In this document: positions 17,322-25,574 of the stretch, in pieces
Layout of the letters: every line of letters begins with the position of its first letter
Position numbering within the stretch: the first letter of the stretch is position 1
From: Variovorax davisae
Lineage (GTDB): Bacteria > Pseudomonadota > Gammaproteobacteria > Burkholderiales > Burkholderiaceae_C
Assembly (NCBI RefSeq): GCF_030316845.1
Contig: NZ_JASZYS010000015.1
Span: 124,001-188,000, forward strand
Direction: 5' to 3'
DNA: 64,000 nt
Translations under genes and position numbers: made by a program
The notes under the pieces: model-generated
Told to the model about the DNA's origin: nothing
What the model saw: only the letters and a program-made list of their open reading frames with translations
The model's database searches: none

Positions 17322-18626
17322 ATGACGATCGCATCCGCGGCCGAGCGCCGCTACCAGGGCGGCTTCGGCAACGAGTACGCCACCGAAGCCGTCGCCGGCG
17401 CGCTGCCGCAGGGCCGCAACAGCCCGCAGCGCGCGCCCTTCGACCTCTACCCCGAGCTGATCTCGGGCACCGCCTTCACGGCGCCGCGGCACCAGAACCG
17501 GCGCACCTGGATGTACCGGCGCCAGCCCTCGGTGGTCGCCGGGCGCTACCAGGCCTATGCGCAGCCGCACTGGACCACCGGGGCCGACCGCGAGATGGCG
17601 CTCGCGCCCGAGCCGCTGCGCTGGGCCCCGCTGCCGCTCGACGGCGCCGACGCCGATTTCGTCGACGGCATGCGCACGCTGGCCGCCAACGGCGATGCCG
17701 AGGCCCAGAGCGGCATCGGCGCGCTGGTCTACCTCGCCAACCGCTCGATGGAACGCCGCGCCTTCGTCAATGCCGATGCCGAGATGCTGGTGGTGCCGCA
17801 GCAGGGCCGGCTGGTCGTCACGACCGAGATGGGCGTGCTCGACGTCAAGCCCGGCGAGATCGTGCTGCTGCCGCGCGGGGTCGTCTTCAAGGTCGATCTC
17901 CCCGACGGCCCGTCGCGCGGCTACGTCTGCGAGAACTACGGCGCCCAGTTCCGGCTGCCCGAGCTGGGCCCGATCGGCTCCAACGGGCTGGCCAACGCGC
18001 GCGACTTCCAGGCCCCGGTGGCGGCCTTCGAGGACGCGGCCGTGGCCTACGAGCTGGTGAAGAAGTCGGGCGGCCGCTTCTGGTCGGCACCGACCAGGCA
18101 TTCGCCCTTCAACGTCGTCGCCTGGCACGGCAACCTGGCGCCGGTGAAGTACGACACCGCGCACTTCATGACCATCGGCTCGATCAGCTTCGACCATCCG
18201 GATCCGTCGATCTTCACGGTCCTGACCTCGCCCTCCGACACGCCCGGCACCGCCAACTGCGACTTCGTGATCTTCCCGCCGCGCTGGCTGGTGATGGAAG
18301 ACACCTTCCGTCCGCCCTGGTACCACCGCAACCTGATGAGCGAGTTCATGGGCCTGGTCTACGGCGAGTACGACGCCAAGCCCGGCGGCTTCAAGCCGGG
18401 TGGCGCCAGCCTGCACAACTGCATGGTGCCGCACGGTCCCGACGAGGAAGCCTTCGAGCGGGCGAGCCACAGCGACCTCCAGCCGCAGAAGCTCGACCAC
18501 ACGCTGGCCTTCATGTTCGAAAGCCGGTTCCGATTCATCCCGACCGCCTACGCGATGCAAAGCCCGGCGCTCGACAACGACTACGCCGACTGCTGGGCCG
18601 GCCTCAAGGACCAATTCAAGCCATGA
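17322..18626 (+). CDS. hmgA: Homogentisate 1,2-dioxygenase
   Basis: A 434-residue non-haem Fe(II) dioxygenase of the cupin fold that opens homogentisate to 4-maleylacetoacetate. The N-terminal YQGGFGNEYATEAV-like block, VPQQGRLVVTTEMGVLDVKPGEI near residue 160 and FKPGGASLHNCMVPHGPDEEAFE near residue 355 are diagnostic; the last two contribute metal and active-site residues. Length matches the family. AGAGAGACTCCCC precedes the ATG. Its stop overlaps the fahA start by ATGA, indicating translational coupling. Confidence 0.97.
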   Translation: MTIASAAERRYQGGFGNEYATEAVAGALPQGRNSPQRAPFDLYPELISGTAFTAPRHQNRRTWMYRRQPSVVAGRYQAYAQPHWTTGADREMALAPEPLRWAPLPLDGADADFVDGMRTLAANGDAEAQSGIGALVYLANRSMERRAFVNADAEMLVVPQQGRLVVTTEMGVLDVKPGEIVLLPRGVVFKVDLPDGPSRGYVCENYGAQFRLPELGPIGSNGLANARDFQAPVAAFEDAAVAYELVKKSGGRFWSAPTRHSPFNVVAWHGNLAPVKYDTAHFMTIGSISFDHPDPSIFTVLTSPSDTPGTANCDFVIFPPRWLVMEDTFRPPWYHRNLMSEFMGLVYGEYDAKPGGFKPGGASLHNCMVPHGPDEEAFERASHSDLQPQKLDHTLAFMFESRFRFIPTAYAMQSPALDNDYADCWAGLKDQFKP

Positions 18627-19894
18627 CCGCCATCGATGCCACCCACGACCCGAAGCTGCGCAGTTGGGTCGCCTCGGCCAACCAGGCCGGCTGCGACTTC
18701 CCGATCCAGAACCTGCCCTTCGGCCGCTTCAGCCTCGGCGCCGATGCCGCGCCGCGCATCGGCGTCGCGATCGGCGACCGGATCCTCGACCTGCGCCGCG
18801 CCGGCCTGATCGACACCGACGACATGAACGCGCTGATGGCGGCCACGCCCGAGAAGCGCGCCGCGCTGCGGGCGCTGATCTCCCAGGGGCTGGCCGAAGG
18901 CAGCGCGCGGCAGTCGGAATGGGAGCCGGCCCTGGTCAGCCAGTCGGCGGCGACGATGCACGTGCCCTGCCGCATCGGCGACTACACCGACTTCTACACC
19001 AGCGTGCACCACGCGACCACGGTCGGCAAGCAGTTCCGCCCGGACAACCCGCTGCTGCCGAACTACAAGTGGGTCCCGATCGGCTACCACGGGCGGGCCT
19101 CGTCGATCGGCGTCAGCGGCCAGCGCTTCAAGCGGCCGCAGGGGCAGACCAAGGCGCCGGACGCCGCGGTGCCGAGCTTCGGTCCCTCGAAGCGGCTGGA
19201 CTACGAACTCGAGCTCGGCTGGTTCGTCGCCCAGGGCAATGCGCAGGGCGAGCCGGTCGGCATCGGCGCGGCCGAGGCCCATCTGTTCGGCGTGACGCTG
19301 TTCAACGACTGGTCGGCGCGCGACATCCAGGGCTGGGAGTACCAGCCGCTGGGCCCGTTCCTGTCGAAGAACTTTGCCAGCACGCTGTCGCCCTGGCTGG
19401 TCACGACAGAAGCATTGGCGCCCTTCCGCGCGGCCTTCGAACGCCCGGCGGACGATCCGCAGCCGCTGCCCTACCTGGACTCGGAGGCCAACCGCGCGCA
19501 GGGGGCGTTCTCCATCGAGCTCGAGGTGCTGCTGCAGACCGCGAAGATGCGCGACGCGGGCGAGGCACCCGTGCGGCTGTCGAAGACCAACAGCACCCGC
19601 GCCGCCTACTGGACGCCGGCCCAGCTGATCGCCCACCACACGGTGAACGGCTGCAACCTGCAGCCCGGCGACCTGCTCGGCTCGGGCACGCTGTCGGGCC
19701 CGGAGGCGGTCGAGGCCGGTTCGCTGATGGAACTCACCAACGGCGGCAAGCAGCCGATCGTGCTGCCCAACGGCGAGCAGCGCAGCTTCCTGGCGGACGG
19801 CGACACGCTCGTCATGCGCGGCTGGTGCGAGCGCTCCGGTGCGGTGCGCATCGGCCTGGGCGAAGTCAGCGGGACGGTGCTGGCGGCCGGCTGA
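18623..19894 (+). CDS. fahA: Fumarylacetoacetase
   Basis: A 423-residue hydrolase that splits fumarylacetoacetate to fumarate and acetoacetate, the last step of tyrosine/homogentisate breakdown. The N-terminal SH3-like domain (about 1-120) contains FPIQNLPFGRFS. The catalytic domain has YTDFYTSVHHATTVG (His near residue 132 acts as base), LDYELELGWFVA and LFNDWSARDIQGWEYQPLGPF with metal ligands. It is coupled to hmgA by an ATGA overlap. The intervening enzyme maleylacetoacetate isomerase is not encoded in this cluster. Confidence 0.97.
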   Translation: MTAIDATHDPKLRSWVASANQAGCDFPIQNLPFGRFSLGADAAPRIGVAIGDRILDLRRAGLIDTDDMNALMAATPEKRAALRALISQGLAEGSARQSEWEPALVSQSAATMHVPCRIGDYTDFYTSVHHATTVGKQFRPDNPLLPNYKWVPIGYHGRASSIGVSGQRFKRPQGQTKAPDAAVPSFGPSKRLDYELELGWFVAQGNAQGEPVGIGAAEAHLFGVTLFNDWSARDIQGWEYQPLGPFLSKNFASTLSPWLVTTEALAPFRAAFERPADDPQPLPYLDSEANRAQGAFSIELEVLLQTAKMRDAGEAPVRLSKTNSTRAAYWTPAQLIAHHTVNGCNLQPGDLLGSGTLSGPEAVEAGSLMELTNGGKQPIVLPNGEQRSFLADGDTLVMRGWCERSGAVRIGLGEVSGTVLAAG

Positions 19895-19972
19895 GTCGAA
19901 AGCGGTGCGGGGCCTCGGCCCCTCACCAAAGGGCAATTGCGCGTCGGCCTGCGGCGGGCACCATCGAGCCCG

Positions 19973-20917
19973 ATGAAACGGCATGAGGCATTCGCGCTGC
20001 TGCTGCTGGCCTGCGCGCTGGGGCCCGCGGCCGCTCGTGCGCAGGGGCTGGACATCGTCGGCTCGACGGTGCAGCGGCATGCCAACGGGGTGCTGGCGCT
20101 GATGGCGTTCCAGGCGGTGCCGGACCTGACCTCGAGCAGCCTGTCGATCAGCAACGCCTCCCACGGCGACCCGGGCATCGTGATGTCGCAGCTGGGCGGC
20201 GGCTTCACGGTCAGCAAGCGCCTGCCGCTGTACCTCGAGGGCGCGATCGCCTACAGCCGCTACGACCCGGTGTTCGTCGCCAGCAATGGCGTCGAGGCAC
20301 GCCAGCTGCCGGCGTGCTGGAATTCGCTCAGCGGCACCGCTGGCATGGGCTGGGACTTCCCGATCACCCCGGAGCTCGCCTTCCGCCCGATCTTCAATTT
20401 CTCGCTCGGCAAGGTGGCGAGCGACCTGCAGGTCGCCCGGGCCTATCTGCGCAACGTGACGGACCGGCAGCTCGACTTCCTCGACGGCGGCTCGCTCAAC
20501 GCCTACGGGCTCGGCGGCGCCGTCATGCTCGACTGGGAGCACTACCGCGAGGACTACGAGGTCGACGTCGAGCTGCGCTATTCGGACATCGAGCTCAAGT
20601 CCTACGGCAGCAGCAGCGCCACGGTGGAGGGCAGTGCCTCGGCGCGCACCGCCAACCTGTGGGCCCGCTGGCGCGCCCCGACCGGTCTGCAGGCCTTCGA
20701 CCGGCCGCTGCGCTACGTGCTGGAGTTCTCCCATTCGCACTACCTGGGCAGCCAGGCCGGCGTGCTGGGCTTCGACCGCCTGACCACCCTGGGCACCGGG
20801 CTCGAGCTGGACACCAGCGCCCACGACATCTTCATTACCCGGATCCGGGGCGTGCTGCGCTATGTGTTCGGCAACAACGTGTCGGGGTTCTCGCTGGGGC
20901 TGGCGGTGAGTTTCTGA
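19973..20917 (+). CDS. Outer-membrane beta-barrel protein (unrecognised family)
   Basis: A 314-residue protein with a clear Sec signal (MKRHEAFALLLLACALGPAAARA, cleavage near residue 23). The rest alternates short amphipathic strands such as RLPLYLEGAIAYSRYD, YEVDVELRYSDIELKSYG and LRYVLEFSHSHYLG. It ends in Val-Ser-Phe, and a C-terminal aromatic residue is the usual BAM recognition feature of outer-membrane barrels. I do not recognise a named family. The ATG at 19973 was chosen over an upstream in-frame start because it begins the signal peptide. Its last 58 bases overlap the convergent LysR gene. Confidence 0.65.
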   Translation: MKRHEAFALLLLACALGPAAARAQGLDIVGSTVQRHANGVLALMAFQAVPDLTSSSLSISNASHGDPGIVMSQLGGGFTVSKRLPLYLEGAIAYSRYDPVFVASNGVEARQLPACWNSLSGTAGMGWDFPITPELAFRPIFNFSLGKVASDLQVARAYLRNVTDRQLDFLDGGSLNAYGLGGAVMLDWEHYREDYEVDVELRYSDIELKSYGSSSATVEGSASARTANLWARWRAPTGLQAFDRPLRYVLEFSHSHYLGSQAGVLGFDRLTTLGTGLELDTSAHDIFITRIRGVLRYVFGNNVSGFSLGLAVSF

Positions 20918-21804
20918 CGCACGGCGCGCACCGTCCTTTTTGCTGGCGAAACCCATGGGGCTTGCTCGATGAGGCGGCCCAGCTCGACAACGGCAAAGCT
21001 GCGCTCCAGCGCATGGACGTCGCTGTAGGCCAGTGTGAAGTCCAGCATCGGCAGTGCCGGCAAGCCCTCGCGTTCGCCCAGTACCACCATGCCCGGGCGC
21101 AGGTTGTCACTGGTGAATATCGCCACGCCAAGCCCGCTCAGCGCCGCGCTGCGCAGGTCCTCGAGGCTGTGCGAACTGAAGGCCCCGTGCCAGGCGATGC
21201 CGGCGGCGTCGAGCGCGGCGACCCCGACCTGGTGGCACACGCAGGGCAGCGGCGAGTAGGCCAGCGGCAGCGAGGCCCCGGGAGTGCGCTCGAAGCCTTC
21301 GGCCGCCGCCCACACCAGCGGCGAGCGCCGCAGCAAGGTCCCCTCGGTCGTGCCCGCAGCCGACACCACCACGGCCAGGTCCAGGTCGCGCTCCCGCACC
21401 ATCGTCGCCACGTCGAGCGTGAGGCCCACGCTGACCTCGAGGCGCACCTTGGGACAACTGCGGGAGAACTGGCGCAAGAGCCGTGGCAGGCCGTCGCTCA
21501 TGAAGCTCTCCGGCACGCCGAAGCGCACCGTGCCTTCGATCGGCGAGCAGCGGAAATGCTGCGCCAGCGCGTCCTGCGCCTGCAAGATGCGCCTGGCATG
21601 CCGCAGCAAGTCCTCGCCATCGGCCGTCAGGCTCAGGCGCCGTGTGGTGCGGCGGAAAAGCGGCCGGCCCACCATGTCCTCCAGTCGACGGATCTGGTGG
21701 CTGACCGCCGACTGCGTCAAGTGCAGCTGCTCGGCCGCGCGGGTGAAGCCGTTGGCCTGGTGCACCGCGACGAAGGCCTGCAGAAGGCCGGTGTCAAAGT
21801 TCAT
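20860..21804 (-). CDS. LysR-family transcriptional regulator
   Basis: A 314-residue LysR regulator. The winged helix-turn-helix is at about residues 1-60 (FTRAAEQLHLTQSAVSHQIRRLED), and the effector-binding domain runs from about 90 to 295. It is divergent from an MFS efflux gene with 117 bases between starts, a standard arrangement in which the regulator controls the pump. The C-terminal ~20 residues are encoded in the stretch that overlaps the barrel gene and may be a non-conserved extension. Confidence 0.92.
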   Translation of the reverse strand: MNFDTGLLQAFVAVHQANGFTRAAEQLHLTQSAVSHQIRRLEDMVGRPLFRRTTRRLSLTADGEDLLRHARRILQAQDALAQHFRCSPIEGTVRFGVPESFMSDGLPRLLRQFSRSCPKVRLEVSVGLTLDVATMVRERDLDLAVVVSAAGTTEGTLLRRSPLVWAAAEGFERTPGASLPLAYSPLPCVCHQVGVAALDAAGIAWHGAFSSHSLEDLRSAALSGLGVAIFTSDNLRPGMVVLGEREGLPALPMLDFTLAYSDVHALERSFAVVELGRLIEQAPWVSPAKRTVRAVRQKLTASPSENPDTLLPNT

Positions 21805-21846
21805 GAGCTCGGATTGATGAATTTCGACGTTGAATCACAAGAAATT

Positions 21847-21868
21847 TGATCATTTGCATCATAGATCA
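21847..21868. promoter_or_regulatory. Candidate LysR box between LysR and MFS genes
   Basis: Inverted repeat TGATC-N12-GATCA in an AT-rich part of the divergent gap, 43 bases from the regulator start and 54 from the MFS start. It fits the size of a LysR recognition dyad (T-N11-A type). Functional assignment is inferred from position. Confidence 0.4.
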
Positions 21869-21921
21869 CGGGCTTTGAGAATCCCGGTTCCCCGCTCGTC
21901 ACGCCTTGGTGAACCCACTCG

Positions 21922-23484
21922 ATGTCCTCCGCATTCACTTCCTCCCTCTCGCTGTCCGCGGTCTGCCTGGCGGCACTCATGTTCGGCCTGGAGATCTCCA
22001 GTGTCCCGGTCATCCTGCCCGTGCTGGAAGCGCAGCTGCACGCCGACTTCCAGAGCCTGCAATGGGTCATGAACGCCTACACCATCGCCTGCACCACGGT
22101 GCTCATGGCGACCGGCACGCTGGCCGACCGCTATGGGCGACGCCGCGTGTTCGCGCTCACCGTGCTGGCCTTCGGGGCCGCATCGCTGCTGTGCGGCTTC
22201 TCGCCCAGCGCGCCGGTGCTGATCGGCGCGCGCTTCCTGCAGGGGATGGCGGGCGGCGCGATGTTCATCTGTTCCATCGCGATCCTGTCGCACCAGTTCC
22301 CCGAAGGCAAGGCGCGAGCCCGCGCCTTCGCGATCTGGGGCGTGGTGGCGGGCGTCGGGCTGGGCTTCGGCCCGGTGATCGGCAGCGCCATCGTCGCGCT
22401 GGCCAGCTGGCAGTGGGTCTTCCTGGTGCAGGCGCCGCTGGCCACGCTGGGCTTGGCGTTGATCCGGGTCGGCGTGGCGGAGTCCAGCGACCCGCAGGCG
22501 CGCCAGCAGAAGCTGGACCTGGCGGGCATCGTCACGCTGACCGTCGCGGTGCTCGGGCTCACCCTGCTGATCACGCAGGGCGACGGCCTGGGCTGGGCCA
22601 GCCGGACCGCCCTGGGCCTGATGGCCGTCACGGCGGCGAGCCTGGTGGGCTTCGTTCTCGTCGAGCGCTTCCGTGCGCATCCGATGTTCGATTTCTCGGT
22701 CTTCAGGATCCGCGAATTCTCGGGCGCCATCTTCGCTTGCATCGGCATGAACTGCAGCTACTGGCCGTTCATGATCTATCTGCCGCTTTATTTCTCCGCC
22801 GGACTGGGCTACGACACGACCCTCACCGGGCTGGCGCTGCTGGTCTACACGGTGCCTTTCCTGGTGATGCCGCCTGTCGCTCAGTGGCTGTTGCTGCGCT
22901 ACCAGGCACGCGTCGTGATACCAGCCGGCCTGTTCCTGATCGGCCTGGGCTTTGCGCTGATGAAGCTGGGCAGCGGCCTGGTGCACCTGGGCAGCTGGAC
23001 CGTGTTGCCCGGCGCGCTGCTGGCTGGCATCGGCCTGGGCCTGACCACGACGCCCGCCACCAGCATGACCACGGCCTCGGTGCCTGCCCACCGTGCCGGC
23101 ATGGCCTCGGGCATGGATGTCAGCGCGCGGCTCATCACCTTGGCCATCAACATCGCAGTCATGGGCTTGGTGCTCGTGGCCGGCATCCTGGCCGCGTTGC
23201 GCGCGGCGTTCGGAAGCGCGCTGGACGAAGCGCGGCTTCGCGCCCTGGCCGCGCAGCTGGCTGCGGGAGACGTTGCGGGCGCGAAGTCCGCATTGGGGGC
23301 ACTGACGGCGCCGGAGACCGTCGACGCGGTTCTGCAGGCTGCCGTGGTCCACGGCTTCGGTGGGGTCATGCTGTACGCAGGGCTGGCGGCATGGATGGCC
23401 GCCTTGCTGAGTCTGGCGGTCTTCGGCCGTCCAGGCTGCCGGTCGGCGGCGCCTCAGCGGCCGGCCACCGGCAGCGTGACGTGA
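21922..23484 (+). CDS. MFS drug efflux transporter, DHA2 (14-TM, EmrB/QacA-like)
   Basis: A 520-residue major-facilitator protein with about 14 hydrophobic segments. Motif A is LADRYGRRRVFAL near residue 69. The segment GVVAGVGLGFGPVIGS near residue 144 resembles motif C of the drug:H+ antiporters, placing it in DHA2. Its substrate is unknown. It is divergent from a LysR regulator that probably controls it. The 3' end overlaps the convergent histidine kinase gene by 31 bases. Confidence 0.88.
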   Translation: MSSAFTSSLSLSAVCLAALMFGLEISSVPVILPVLEAQLHADFQSLQWVMNAYTIACTTVLMATGTLADRYGRRRVFALTVLAFGAASLLCGFSPSAPVLIGARFLQGMAGGAMFICSIAILSHQFPEGKARARAFAIWGVVAGVGLGFGPVIGSAIVALASWQWVFLVQAPLATLGLALIRVGVAESSDPQARQQKLDLAGIVTLTVAVLGLTLLITQGDGLGWASRTALGLMAVTAASLVGFVLVERFRAHPMFDFSVFRIREFSGAIFACIGMNCSYWPFMIYLPLYFSAGLGYDTTLTGLALLVYTVPFLVMPPVAQWLLLRYQARVVIPAGLFLIGLGFALMKLGSGLVHLGSWTVLPGALLAGIGLGLTTTPATSMTTASVPAHRAGMASGMDVSARLITLAINIAVMGLVLVAGILAALRAAFGSALDEARLRALAAQLAAGDVAGAKSALGALTAPETVDAVLQAAVVHGFGGVMLYAGLAAWMAALLSLAVFGRPGCRSAAPQRPATGSVT

Positions 23485-24826
23485 AAGCCGGCCCCACGCC
23501 GGCCGAGGCCCTCGCCCAGCACCACGCGGCCGCCGTTGCGCAGCACCGCCTGCCTGACGATCGCCAGGCCGAGGCCCGAGCCGGGCGCCTCGTGCCCGCT
23601 GCCGCGATGGAAGCGCTCGAAGACCTGCTCGCGCTGCGCCTCGGGGATGCCTGGCCCGTCGTCTTCGACCGACAGCCGCAGCGCGCCGGCAGCGTCGATG
23701 GCCAGCGTGACCGCGACGCGGCTGCCGTCATGCGCATAGCGATCGCGTTGTCGAGCAGGTTCTCCAGGATCGACTGGAAGGCCGGCACGTCGAGGTGCAT
23801 CGGCAGGGTGTCGGGCGCGTCGAAGCTGAGCTCGATGTCGCGCGCCAGCGCCAGTGGCGCGGCCTGCGCCAGCAGTTGCTGCACCAGCTGCGCGGCATCG
23901 ACCGGCCGTTGCGCAGGGCGTGCGTTCGCCGCATCGAGCGCTGCCAGTTCGAGCAGCTGCTGGGTGAGGTGCGAGGCGCGCGCGATGGCCAGCTCCAGCT
24001 GCGACTGGGCCCGGGCCCGGTCCTCGCCATTGCGGGCACCCGTGAGCGCATGGGCCTGCGCGGCGATCACCGCCATCGGCGTGCGCAGCTCGTGCGCGGC
24101 GTCATGGACGAAGGCGCGCTCGTGCGCCACCTGGTCGCGCAGTTGCTGCAGCATGCGTTCGAGCGCCGCCACCAGGGGCTTCAGTTCTTCGTAGCGCGCA
24201 TCGAGCCCGATCGGCGACAGGTCGGTCGGGCCGCGTTCGGCGATCCGCTCTGCGAGCTGGCGCAGGGGCCGCAGGCCGAGCTTGACGGCGAACCAGATCG
24301 GCAGCAGGACGATCGGGAAGGCCAGCAGCAGGTAGGGCAGCACGCGGCTGGCATTGCGCTGGAGGACCCATTGGCCGGTGATCTCGGGCTCGGCCAGGTG
24401 CAGTGTCCAGTGGGCCGCATCGCTGCGGAAGACCCAGTGCGTGCGCCCGTTGATCTGCTGGTCGACCACCTGCCCGGGCAGGCCGGACAGGACCTGGCCG
24501 CCCAGTTTGGGCGAGGCGTACAGCGTCGGGCCGTCGCGCCGCTGCAGTTGCAGCAGCAGGCTGCCGTCGGGGTTGCCGCTCAGGCGCAGCATGCTGTATT
24601 CGGTGGCCGTGGCGCGTATCAGGAGGCCGGCTTCGGCATCGTCCTCGAGGTCGGCCAACGCGGCGCTGAGCGCCCGGCCGACCCGCTTCAGGCCCTGGTC
24701 GACCGCCAGCGCCTGGCGAAACTCGATGTAAATGTAGGCCAGCAGCGCCACCCAGACCAGCACGAAGGCCATCACCAGCGCGAGAAACACTCGCTGCACG
24801 ATGGTCGGCCGCAGGATCCTCTTCAT
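23454..24826 (-). pseudogene. Two-component sensor histidine kinase, frameshifted in the ATPase domain
   Basis: The start at 24826 opens a kinase with TM1 (about residues 10-33), a periplasmic sensor segment, TM2 (about 155-180), HAMP, and the phospho-acceptor box HERAFVHDAAHELRTPM. The reading frame is correct through the N box (ENLLDNAI), then shifts near base 23741. From there the family residues continue in another minus-strand frame (RYAHDGSRV, DDGPGIP, FERFHRG, GSGLGLAIV) to a stop at 23454. One missing base explains this; restoring it gives about 457 residues. As read, the shifted frame ends at 23366 without G boxes. The change is either a real inactivating mutation or a sequencing error. 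The response regulator lies upstream with an ATGA overlap. Confidence 0.85.
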
Positions 24827-25476
24827 GGCGCCAGCATGTAGCCCACTCCGCGCACGGTATGCACCCGGGCGCCGCCGATCTTGCGCCGCAGGTTCGACAC
24901 GTGGACTTCGACCGTGGCGAAATCCAGCGCTTCGCCCAGCGGCTCGAGCTTGCGCGCCAGCACGCCCTTGGCGACCACGGCGCCGGGCTCGCGCGCCAGT
25001 TCCAGCAGCAGGCGGAACTCGCGCGGCGAGAGGTCCAGCGATTCGCCGTTCAGGGCGCTGCGATGGCGCCTCGGCTCGATCGTCAGCGCGCCGAGGGTCC
25101 AATCGCTGGCCTGGCGCGCCGAGCGGCGCAGCACGGCGCGGATGCGCGAGATCAGCTCGGCGGTGGCGAAGGGCTTGATGACGAAATCGTCGGCGCCGCC
25201 GTCGAGGCCGGCCAGCCGGTCCTCGACCGCCGAGCGTGCGGTGATCACGATCACCGGCAGCAGGGAGCCTTCCCGGCGCCAGCGCGCCAGCAGTTCGAAG
25301 CCGCTGCCGTCGGGCAGGCTGAGGTCGAGCAGCACGCAGTCGAAGACCGCACCGTCGAGGGTGCGCGGCGCGTCGGCCGCGCGCCGATGCCATTCGCTGC
25401 TGAGGCCGTCGACCTTCAGTGCGGCTTGCAGGGCGCGACCCAGGTCGAGGTCGTCTTCGATCAGCAGGAGGTGCAC
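24823..25476 (-). CDS. OmpR/PhoB-family response regulator (QseB/PmrA-like)
   Basis: A 217-residue regulator. The receiver domain runs over residues 1-115, with the acidic pair in LLLIEDDLDLG, the phospho-acceptor Asp in CVLLDLSLPDG (about residue 51) and the switch Lys in DDFVIKPF (about 102). A winged-helix DNA-binding domain occupies about 125-217 (EVHVSNLRRKIGGARVHTVRGVGY). The start is GTG at 25476: residue 2 onward matches family N-termini, and the nearby upstream ATG is out of frame. It overlaps the kinase start by four bases, so the pair was one operon. The kinase is broken as read. Confidence 0.92.
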   Translation of the reverse strand: MHLLLIEDDLDLGRALQAALKVDGLSSEWHRRAADAPRTLDGAVFDCVLLDLSLPDGSGFELLARWRREGSLLPVIVITARSAVEDRLAGLDGGADDFVIKPFATAELISRIRAVLRRSARQASDWTLGALTIEPRRHRSALNGESLDLSPREFRLLLELAREPGAVVAKGVLARKLEPLGEALDFATVEVHVSNLRRKIGGARVHTVRGVGYMLAP

Positions 25477-25499
25477 GGCGGCGATTGTGCATGGGCCTG

Positions 25500-25518
25500 C
25501 CTTTGGCTTTGCCAAAGG
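25500..25518. promoter_or_regulatory. Perfect 8-base-arm palindrome between response regulator and S9 peptidase
   Basis: CCTTTGGC-TTT-GCCAAAGG, 23 bases upstream of the response regulator GTG and 57 bases before the S9 peptidase ATG. It is followed by a second small palindrome, CGACA-A-TGTCG, at 25528-25538. Neither is followed by a T-run, so they are more likely operator-type sites than terminators. Autoregulation by the response regulator is a possible role. Confidence 0.4.
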
Positions 25519-25574
25519 TTCGCGCCGCGACAATGTCGGCGCACAAGAACCGACACCGACGAGGGAGACCGTCC

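Noticed and set aside
19909..19922. GGGGCC/GGCCCC hairpin after fahA as a terminator
   Set aside because: No T-run follows and the loop is minimal; in DNA of this GC content such short palindromes are common.
23366..23453. Shifted reading frame of the histidine kinase running on to 23366
   Set aside because: After the frameshift this frame is Arg/Ala/Ser-rich with no ATPase motifs, while the motifs continue in the neighbouring frame to 23454. It is a by-product of the frameshift.
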